Source: Prolixibacteraceae bacterium (GTDB taxonomy: Bacteria > Bacteroidota > Bacteroidia > Bacteroidales > Prolixibacteraceae). Taken from it: a DNA stretch of 47,834 bases. Below are positions 42,039-47,834 of this stretch, piece after piece; the stretch's first letter is position 1; each line of letters begins with the position of its first letter. The notes under the pieces were generated by a model that saw only the letters and a list, made by a program, of their open reading frames with translations, did no database searches and was not told the origin of the DNA. The stretch spans positions 1 to 47,834 of the forward strand of contig DMSQ01000008.1 in assembly GCA_003457135.1 (NCBI GenBank), given 5' to 3'. The position numbers were made by a program, and so were the translations under genes.

Positions 42039-42083
42039 AAGGCTGTTCTGAAAATAAAATCAAATTCAGGGCAGCCTTTTTTT
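42039..42083 (+). terminator. Strong rho-independent terminator after the sugar-binding lipoprotein gene
   Basis: AAGGCTGTTCTGAA (42039-42052) pairs with TTCAGGGCAGCCTT (42065-42078), 14 bp including two G-U pairs, and is followed by a run of seven T. Confidence 0.88.
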
Positions 42084-42103
42084 CGTTTCCTGATAATTGG
42101 TGC

Positions 42104-42133
42104 ATTGCTGTGTTCACGAGTTGATTAAATTTG
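42104..42133 (+). promoter_or_regulatory. Bacteroidota-type promoter of the S46 peptidase gene
   Basis: ATTG (42104-42107), an 18-bp spacer and TAAATTTG (42126-42133) fit the consensus closely. The ATG follows 27 bp downstream. Confidence 0.65.
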
Positions 42134-42160
42134 CCCCTCAAAATAAAATCAGAAAGAAAA

Positions 42161-44308
42161 ATGATCAGAAAAAGCATACTTCTTATTGTATTAGCCTTGT
42201 TTTCCATTTCATCGGTACCGGCCAGGGAAGGGATGTGGATTCCAACACTGCTCAACAAATATAACATCGAAGAAATGAAGCAAATGGGCTTTAAACTTAC
42301 TGCTGAGGATATTTACAGTGTCAACCACGAAAGCATGAAAGATGCTGTAGTCCTTTTTAGCACTGGCTGTACCGGTGAATTTATTTCAGGTGAAGGTCTG
42401 CTCATAACCAACCACCATTGTGGCTTTGATGCTATCCAAAACCACAGTTCGGTTGAACATGATTACCTGACCAATGGTTTTTGGGCCAAAAACCATCAGG
42501 ATGAACTGTCCAATTCGGATTTAATTGTTCGTATTCTGGAGCGCATGGAAGATGTTACAGAAAAAGTACTGGCAGGAACTGAAAATAAACCCAAAGATTC
42601 TGTTTCAGTAATTGTTAGCCGGAATACAAAGAAAATTGTTAGTGAAGCTGCTGAAAGAGGTAAATACGAAGCAAGTGTTCAGCCACTTTTTGCAGGCAAT
42701 CAATACTTTCTGCACGTATATCTGGTCTTTCAGGATGTACGTCTGGTCGGGGCTCCCCCTTCGTCCATCGGAAAATTTGGCGGCGATACCGATAACTGGA
42801 TGTGGCCCCGCCATACGGGAGATTTTTCGCTCTTTCGCATCTATGCCGGAAAAGATAATCAACCTGCCAAATATTCGGACGATAACGTTCCTTATAAACC
42901 GAAAAAATTCTTTAAAATATCGCTCAAAGGAGTAAAAACCAACGATTTTACATTCTTACTTGGTTATCCTGGAAGGACACAGCAATTTCTTCCATCACAG
43001 GCCATCAGTCAAATCATGGAACAGGGCGATCCTGATAAAATCAAAATCCGCGACCTGAAACTTCGTTTGCTGGCCGCCGATATGGAAAAAGATACCAAAA
43101 TCAGAATTCAGTATGCAGCCAAATATGTATCAACCAGCAATGCCTGGAAAAAATGGCAGGGAGAATTGAAAGGACTTCAACGGCTGAAAGCTGTTGAAGC
43201 CAAACAAAAATTTGAAAATGAATTTAAGCTTTGGAGCGAGTCAAATCCTGACAGGCAAGGACGATATGACGAAATACTTCCTTCATTCGAAAGGCTTTAC
43301 AATCAGTTCGCTCCTTATAACAAAGCCAATGATTACTATACTGAAATCGTCCTTCGGGGAACAGATTTGTTCAATATCATTTCCTATTTCGAATCCATAG
43401 AATCCCGTTGGGCAAAAATGTCGCCATCCGATCAGGAAAAAACTCAGAAAGCCATTGCTACTAAATTGACTGATCATTTCAGGGAATATAACCAGGCTAC
43501 CGATGAGAAAATATTTGCAAGCCTGATTCCTCTTTATGCCACAAATATGGACTCCCGATTTTTAATTGAAGAATTCAAATCGCTCACGGATAAAATGACT
43601 CCTGAGGAATTGATCGGCCAAATTTATCGTAAATCCATATTCTCAAACCAAACCAGACTTACGGCAACAACTTCCGGATTAAATCCGAAGAAATTTCAGG
43701 CAATGAGAAAGGATCCGGCATTCAAACTATTCCGAAGCTTAAAAACTCATTATGAATTGAATGTTCAGCCTTCCTTCAATTCTATCCAGAAACAAATTGA
43801 CGATAACCTCCAGGCTTATGTGGCCGGAATTATAGAAATGAGCGGAGATAAATCATTATGGCCTGATGCCAATAAAACCCTGCGCGTTGCTTATGGTAAA
43901 GTGGAAGGTTATGAACCGATGGACGGTGTAACCTACGAATATTATACTACACTCGAAGGAATCATGCAAAAAGATAATCCTGCCATTTACGACTATAATG
44001 TTCCGCAAGCCCTGCGCGATTTATACCAAAATAAAGATTACGGAAGGTACGGAACAAACGGGATCATGAATGTTTGTTTTACAGCCTCCAACCACACTAC
44101 CGGAGGAAATTCGGGCAGTCCGGTACTCGATGCTGAAGGAAAATTAACCGGAATCAATTTCGACCGGTGCTGGGAAGGCACCATGAGCGACCTGATGTTC
44201 GACCCTGATCGTTGCCGCAACATCGCGCTCGATATCCGCTATGCGCTATTTATTATTGACAAACTTGCAGGAGCGGGTTATTTGATTGATGAAATGGAGA
44301 TTGAATAG
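42161..44308 (+). CDS. S46 family dipeptidyl-peptidase (DPP7/DPP11 type)
   Basis: This is a 715-residue periplasmic serine exopeptidase of family S46, which releases dipeptides in peptide-using Bacteroidota. A signal peptide covers about 1-21 (cleavage near SVPA). The triad reads His86 (TNHHCGF), Asp221 (RHTGDFS) and Ser651 (GGNSGSPV). Arg669, in INFDRCWEG, lies 18 residues after the Ser, as does the Arg673 that gives DPP11 its Asp/Glu preference; DPP7 has Gly there. So an acidic P1 preference is predicted. The ATG at 42161 is chosen; an upstream start would lie within the promoter region. The gene is transcribed alone. Confidence 0.92.
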   Translation: MIRKSILLIVLALFSISSVPAREGMWIPTLLNKYNIEEMKQMGFKLTAEDIYSVNHESMKDAVVLFSTGCTGEFISGEGLLITNHHCGFDAIQNHSSVEHDYLTNGFWAKNHQDELSNSDLIVRILERMEDVTEKVLAGTENKPKDSVSVIVSRNTKKIVSEAAERGKYEASVQPLFAGNQYFLHVYLVFQDVRLVGAPPSSIGKFGGDTDNWMWPRHTGDFSLFRIYAGKDNQPAKYSDDNVPYKPKKFFKISLKGVKTNDFTFLLGYPGRTQQFLPSQAISQIMEQGDPDKIKIRDLKLRLLAADMEKDTKIRIQYAAKYVSTSNAWKKWQGELKGLQRLKAVEAKQKFENEFKLWSESNPDRQGRYDEILPSFERLYNQFAPYNKANDYYTEIVLRGTDLFNIISYFESIESRWAKMSPSDQEKTQKAIATKLTDHFREYNQATDEKIFASLIPLYATNMDSRFLIEEFKSLTDKMTPEELIGQIYRKSIFSNQTRLTATTSGLNPKKFQAMRKDPAFKLFRSLKTHYELNVQPSFNSIQKQIDDNLQAYVAGIIEMSGDKSLWPDANKTLRVAYGKVEGYEPMDGVTYEYYTTLEGIMQKDNPAIYDYNVPQALRDLYQNKDYGRYGTNGIMNVCFTASNHTTGGNSGSPVLDAEGKLTGINFDRCWEGTMSDLMFDPDRCRNIALDIRYALFIIDKLAGAGYLIDEMEIE

Positions 44309-44313
44309 CCAGA

Positions 44314-45123
44314 TTAATCGCACATCATGCAAATATCCTTTCTCGGATTAATGAGCATGATGGGCAAATTGCCTGCTTTCCGTACGATCCGTTTCTCCGG
44401 AAGACCAATCATCAAATCAATTAATGAAACAGAACTGCTGCCTGAAAAAATCATCAAATCACCCATCCATTCATCAGCCCGGTCGAGGGTTTCATTGCAA
44501 ATCCCCCAACTGGTAGATTTTCCTGCAATTTCAAAGTGGCGAACATGGAGACTCCCCAGAAATTTCTTAAAAAATTCGAGGTTCTTATGCAACCGTCCGG
44601 CATCTTCCTTATTCGTTTCCTGTGCATATATCAGTCGAATCTGAGAGCGGTTAAACCGGCCTAAATAGGAAGCCCAAAGCGAAGTTTCCTTTGACGCCCT
44701 TCGGTAATCAACAGGAACCAATACATTTTTGTAGCTTAAAAACCTGGAAATCTCACCCTTTACAAATAAAAATGCGATGCTGCTTTGCTGAAATGCTTTT
44801 ATTGCCCAATTGATGTCGGATTGATGCAGTACGAGCAAAACAGCATTGTATTCATCAACCAGTTTTTGCATATTGATGTACAACGATTTCTGAAGTAGTA
44901 ACCATGATACCGGCATTTTGGGGAGGTTCGATTTCAGGCTTCGGGTAGTTTGAACCAGGTTTTCCTGAATGATGCTTTTTTGCTTGATATCCTTCCATAC
45001 AGCAGTCAGGCAAAGTTCCTTTTTCAGAATATCAGCCATTCGGGCCCCATGAATGATTACATCTTTCATCCGCTCCGAAAAATCGCAAATAACTATTATT
45101 TTTTGTTCTGAATGGGTGGTCAT
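44314..45123 (-). CDS. UspA-like universal stress protein
   Basis: The 269-residue protein has two UspA-like halves: IIVICDFSERMKDVIIHGARMADIL at the start, core VICDFSERMKDVI, and YKNVLVPVDYRRASKETSLWASYLG at about residue 135. The second half ends with MGDLMIFSGSS and NLPIMLIN. The usual ATP-binding G-x2-G-x9-G(S/T) is not clear, so nucleotide binding is uncertain. The start at 45123 (MTTHSEQ) fits; an open frame upstream to 45219 contains a palindrome and a promoter and is unlikely coding. It converges on the S46 gene with 5 bp between stops. Confidence 0.78.
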   Translation of the reverse strand: MTTHSEQKIIVICDFSERMKDVIIHGARMADILKKELCLTAVWKDIKQKSIIQENLVQTTRSLKSNLPKMPVSWLLLQKSLYINMQKLVDEYNAVLLVLHQSDINWAIKAFQQSSIAFLFVKGEISRFLSYKNVLVPVDYRRASKETSLWASYLGRFNRSQIRLIYAQETNKEDAGRLHKNLEFFKKFLGSLHVRHFEIAGKSTSWGICNETLDRADEWMGDLMIFSGSSSVSLIDLMIGLPEKRIVRKAGNLPIMLINPRKDICMMCD

Positions 45124-45141
45124 TGACCTGAAATTTGCCCG

Positions 45142-45158
45142 CCTGCCGACGAGGCAGG
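45142..45158. repeat. CCTGCC/GGCAGG palindrome in the usp leader
   Basis: CCTGCC (45142-45147) and GGCAGG (45153-45158) form a perfect 6-bp stem with loop GACGA. It lies between the candidate promoter and the ATG of the UspA-like gene, so it would be in the mRNA leader. It resembles dispersed GC-rich palindromes in this phylum. Confidence 0.6.
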
Positions 45159-45169
45159 GAACTCCAATA

Positions 45170-45177
45170 CAAACATA
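45170..45177 (-). promoter_or_regulatory. Candidate -7 box for the UspA-like gene
   Basis: On the minus strand TATGTTTG matches TANNTTTG; the -33 position reads GTGT, a weak match. The leader to the ATG at 45123 would be about 41 nt. Confidence 0.45.
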
Positions 45178-45248
45178 ACTGAATTTTATTAATGATACAC
45201 ATCGCATTAAAGCCGCCAAAAGTCAGTTACTCCTGAAAATGCTTTTGC

Positions 45249-45256
45249 TAACTTTG
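45249..45256 (+). promoter_or_regulatory. Candidate -7 box for the ADP-forming acetyl-CoA synthetase gene
   Basis: TAACTTTG matches TANNTTTG and lies 23 bp before the ATG at 45280; the -33 position reads GTTA. Confidence 0.5.
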
Positions 45257-45279
45257 CTTCACGAATTAATAACCGGACA

Positions 45280-47340
45280 ATGATAACCAAAGAATTGATC
45301 GCCCCAAGAAGTATTGTAGTTGTAGGCGCTTCGAACAACATCTCCAAACCGGGAGGAAAATTGCTGAAAAACCTGATAGACAACAACTACAAAGGCAATT
45401 TGTGGGTAGTCAATCCTTCCTCAGAAACTGTTCAGGGAATTAAATCTTTCCCTTCAGTAAACGATTTACCTCAGGTTGAAATGGCAGTATTGGCCATACC
45501 AGCATCAGGCTGTGTAGCTGCAGTAGAGGTGCTTGCAACTCAAAAAGGCACCAAAGGATTTATAATTATTTCTGCTGGATTTAGTGAAGAAAGTGAAGAC
45601 GGAAGGATTCTGGAACAGCAGATTGTCAAAATATTAGAGGAAAATAATGGAAGCCTGATTGGTCCCAACTGCATTGGGATAATTACCTATGCCCATACCA
45701 GCGTGTTTACAACCCCAATACCCAAACTGGTACAAATGAGCTGCGACCTGGTTTCAAGTTCGGGCGCAACGGCAGTTTTCATCATGGAATCAGGAATTCC
45801 AAAGGGACTTCATTTTGCCAGTGTGTTCTCGGTCGGAAATTCAGCCCAGAACGGGGTGGAAGAAATTCTCGAGTTCATGGATGAAGTTTTTAATCCTGAA
45901 ACCAGTACACGGGTCAAATTGCTTTACATTGAAAGCATTAAAAATCCCGATAAATTATTGAAACATGCTTCTTCGCTTATTCGAAAAGGATGTAAAATCG
46001 CTGCGATTAAAGCTGGGAGCAGTCAGGCTGGAAGTCGTGCGGCAGCTTCGCATACAGGCGCCATGGCCAACTCCGATTCAGCAGTTGAAGCCTTATTCCG
46101 CAAAGCCGGGATTGTACGCTGTTTTGGCCGCGAAGAACTGACTACTGTCGCCAATGTTTTTCATTGCAATCCCATGAAAGGTAAGCGACTGGCCATCATC
46201 ACCCATGCAGGCGGTCCGGCAGTCATGCTGACCGACGCGCTCGAAAGTGGAGGCTTGCACATTCCCCACATCATAGATTCGGAAGCCAAATCAAGATTAA
46301 AGAATAAACTTTACCCGGGCTCATCAGTTGAGAATCCGATTGATTTTCTGGCAACCGGAAATGCGGAACAATTGGCTGCAATTATTGATGCCTGCGAAAA
46401 TGAATTTGACGAAATTGATGGTATGGCAGTCATTTTCGGAAGCCCGGGATTATCGCCTGTAACCGATGTGTATCAGCTACTGAACGACAAGATGCAAACC
46501 TGCAAAAAGCCGATCTTTCCGATTCTGCCTTCTGTCATTAACGTGGCCGACGAGGTTGCTCACTTTATCTCACAGGGCAATGTAAATTTTCCGGATGAGG
46601 TTTTACTGGGGAAAGCGCTGACTTCCATTCTCAATACAGCCAGTCCGTCGGAAGAAAAAATATTTCTGGACAACATTAATATTCCCGAAATTCGGCGGAT
46701 CATTGATTCTGCAGATAATGGATTTCAGTCGCCCGAAACCATACATCGGTTGTTTGCTGCCGCCGGAATACCAGTAGTTCGCGAAATTACGGTAACCGAC
46801 GAATTATCAGCCAATGAAACTGCAAAAAAAATTGGATTTCCGCTGGCGATGAAAGTGGTTGGCCCCATTCACAAAACCGAGGTTAACGGAGTGGTACTGA
46901 ATGTGCAGGATATGGAAACTGTTCAGCATGAATTTAAAAGGTTAATTAAGATCAAAGATACAACGGCTGTGTTAATGGCTGAAATGGCTTCAGGAATTGA
47001 ATTGTTCCTGGGCGCCAAATACGAAGACCGTTTTGGGCATGTTATTTTATGTGGGCTGGGTGGTATTTTTGTGGAAGTACTGAAAGATATCACTTCAGGG
47101 CTCGCTCCACTTACCATGAATGAAGCTGCTTCGATGATTAAAAACCTTCGTTCGTACCAGATCATCAAAGGATACCGTGGAAAAAACGGGGTGAACGAGC
47201 ATAAGTTTGCCGAAATCATGGTGAGGTTGTCAACACTTTTACGCTTTGCCACCGAAATAAAAGAAATGGACATCAATCCGCTGATGGGCGATGGCGAGAG
47301 GTTGGTTGCTGTAGATGCCAGGATAAGGATAGAAAAATAA
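45280..47340 (+). CDS. Acetyl-CoA synthetase (ADP-forming), fused alpha-beta
   Basis: This enzyme converts acetyl-CoA (or another acyl-CoA) + ADP + Pi to acetate + ATP + CoA, gaining ATP in fermentation. The 686-residue chain joins both subunits. A CoA-binding domain (1-130: IVVVGASNNISKPGGKLLKNL) and succinyl-CoA-synthetase-like domains follow to about 450, with the phospho-histidine His258 in AASHTGAMANSDSA. An ATP-grasp domain (about 470-686: GFPLAMKVVGPIHKTEVNGVVLNV, core FPLAMKVVGPIHKTEVNG; IKEMDINPLM) ends the protein. It is full length with its own promoter, and converges on the RRM gene across a shared terminator. Confidence 0.93.
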   Translation: MITKELIAPRSIVVVGASNNISKPGGKLLKNLIDNNYKGNLWVVNPSSETVQGIKSFPSVNDLPQVEMAVLAIPASGCVAAVEVLATQKGTKGFIIISAGFSEESEDGRILEQQIVKILEENNGSLIGPNCIGIITYAHTSVFTTPIPKLVQMSCDLVSSSGATAVFIMESGIPKGLHFASVFSVGNSAQNGVEEILEFMDEVFNPETSTRVKLLYIESIKNPDKLLKHASSLIRKGCKIAAIKAGSSQAGSRAAASHTGAMANSDSAVEALFRKAGIVRCFGREELTTVANVFHCNPMKGKRLAIITHAGGPAVMLTDALESGGLHIPHIIDSEAKSRLKNKLYPGSSVENPIDFLATGNAEQLAAIIDACENEFDEIDGMAVIFGSPGLSPVTDVYQLLNDKMQTCKKPIFPILPSVINVADEVAHFISQGNVNFPDEVLLGKALTSILNTASPSEEKIFLDNINIPEIRRIIDSADNGFQSPETIHRLFAAAGIPVVREITVTDELSANETAKKIGFPLAMKVVGPIHKTEVNGVVLNVQDMETVQHEFKRLIKIKDTTAVLMAEMASGIELFLGAKYEDRFGHVILCGLGGIFVEVLKDITSGLAPLTMNEAASMIKNLRSYQIIKGYRGKNGVNEHKFAEIMVRLSTLLRFATEIKEMDINPLMGDGERLVAVDARIRIEK

Positions 47341-47351
47341 TTTTAAAAACG

Positions 47352-47394
47352 AAGGCTAATAAACTTAGGTGAAACACCTTCGTTTATTAGCCTT
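47352..47394. terminator. Bidirectional terminator between convergent genes
   Basis: AAGGCTAATAAAC (47352-47364) pairs perfectly with GTTTATTAGCCTT (47382-47394). Inside, AGGTG (47367-47371) pairs with CACCT (47375-47379), giving an 18-bp stem with one small internal loop. T-rich runs lie on both sides in the matching directions (the minus-strand run being stronger), so it can serve both the synthetase and the RRM gene. Confidence 0.85.
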
Positions 47395-47459
47395 TATGTA
47401 GTTATAAAAATTAAAACTCTAATTTCTATATAAATAGCACATCAAAAACAGTACACATT

Positions 47460-47834
47460 CTAGTATTCAGATCTTCTGTTGCCGCCGCCAGCGCTGCTTC
47501 CACCACCACGGTTAAAACCGCCTTTGTTGAAGCCACCACCTGAGTTACCTCCACGGTCACCACCACGGAAACCACCGCCGCCGCCAGCGCCACCGCTGCC
47601 GCCACGATATCCACCGCCGCCACCTGAATTACCTCCGCGGAAACCTCCGCCTGAGTTGCCACCACGAAAACCACCACCACTTGGGCGACTTCCTTCTTTT
47701 TTCTCTTCAGCTTTATTTACAACAATTGTCCGGCCTTCAATTTCAGCGTTGTTCAATTCTTCAATTGCTTTTTTAGCTTCTTCTTCATTAGTCATTTCTA
47801 CAAAACCAAAACCTTTTGATCTACCTGTAGCTCT
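47460..47834 (-). CDS. Glycine-rich RRM RNA-binding protein, partial at right edge
   Basis: This is the C-terminal 124 residues of an RNA-recognition-motif protein; the 5' end lies beyond the window. The first visible residues hold the RNP-1 motif GRSKGFGFVEM, followed by the end of the RRM fold (EEEAKKAIEELNNAEIEGRTIVVNKA, core AIEELNNAEIEGRTIVVN). The rest is a low-complexity Gly/Arg/Asn/Ser tail with repeated GGFRGGNSGG-type units, similar to RGG boxes. Such small RRM proteins are common in Bacteroidota and act as RNA chaperones or post-transcriptional regulators. An internal ATG at 47795 is not the start, since it cuts the RRM. Confidence 0.9.
   Translation of the reverse strand, partial: RATGRSKGFGFVEMTNEEEAKKAIEELNNAEIEGRTIVVNKAEEKKEGSRPSGGGFRGGNSGGGFRGGNSGGGGGYRGGSGGAGGGGGFRGGDRGGNSGGGFNKGGFNRGGGSSAGGGNRRSEY

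Noticed and set aside
44314..45219. Longer UspA-like protein starting at 45219
   Set aside because: The added 32 residues would be encoded by the palindrome and promoter region, and the UspA fold starts right after the ATG at 45123.
47352..47394. Integron attC-like or att site
   Set aside because: The stem flanks two convergent housekeeping genes and has T-runs on both sides; no integrase is present. A bidirectional terminator explains it.
47426..47680. Ala/Val-rich open frame at the RRM gene
   Set aside because: It is a frame-shifted reading of the GGN-rich tail of the RRM protein.

Overview
The window looks like a chromosomal segment of a Bacteroidota bacterium, most likely Bacteroidales/Marinilabiliales (Prolixibacteraceae-like); this placement is inferred from gene content, not from a marker gene. 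Supporting signs are a DUF5686/CarboxypepD_reg outer-membrane protein, PorT-type beta-barrels, an S46 dipeptidyl-peptidase, a SigZ-type sigma factor, a glycine-rich RRM protein, a MOSC-MogA fusion, scarce Shine-Dalgarno sites, and several promoters of the Bacteroidota type TTTG-N18..20-TANNTTTG. HydF ([FeFe]-hydrogenase maturation), ADP-forming acetyl-CoA synthetase and molybdenum-cofactor genes suggest fermentative or anaerobic metabolism, with exported superoxide dismutase and a hemerythrin protein for dealing with oxygen or NO.

Layout. 1-10.8 kb: ChbG/YdjC-like deacetylase, MaeB malic enzyme, then a minus-strand block (CorC-like CBS membrane protein, M14 carboxypeptidase, orphan HigA antitoxin, DUF5686 protein, CE7 acetyl esterase). 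10.8-17.8 kb: RND exporter, TrkH/TrkA potassium uptake pair, ApbE, DedA-like membrane protein. 17.8-21.2 kb: three minus-strand envelope proteins. 21.3-26.2 kb: hydF-sigZ and a single-chain MmeI-like restriction-modification enzyme. 26.3-29.8 kb: RhlE helicase, a MazF-type toxin-antitoxin pair, and a translationally coupled hemerythrin/LuxR-type regulator pair. 30-33.6 kb: mnmA, yicC, an MNT/HEPN pair and nadD. 33.7-38.1 kb: a molybdenum-cofactor operon (mobB-like, moeA, compact moaA, moaC, MOSC-mogA) behind a ~190-nt structured leader. 38.2-42 kb: exported SOD, DUF2520 protein, KdsC-like phosphatase, Maf, a sugar-binding lipoprotein. 42-47.8 kb: S46 peptidase, UspA-like protein, ADP-forming acetyl-CoA synthetase, and the C-terminal part of an RRM/RGG protein running off the right edge.

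The most unusual signals are non-coding. (1) Four intergenic spacers (after mnmA, nadD, moaA and kdsC) hold degenerate repeats with a strict 7-bp period, arranged as fold-back arms; two of them share the same motif vocabulary and order. (2) The Moco operon leader has its own promoter, a multi-stem core and a terminator-like hairpin that competes for the same GGAG, as in a riboswitch. (3) A hemerythrin protein with a complete di-iron ligand set but no cysteine pair overlaps a LuxR-type regulator whose receiver-like half lacks the phospho-acceptor Asp, which suggests a gas- or redox-sensing pair. (4) The restriction enzyme gene is a compositional mosaic in its target-recognition part.

All calls come from reading the sequence; no database search was run. 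Family names are from recognised motifs. No tRNA, rRNA, CRISPR array, transposase or prophage gene was seen.
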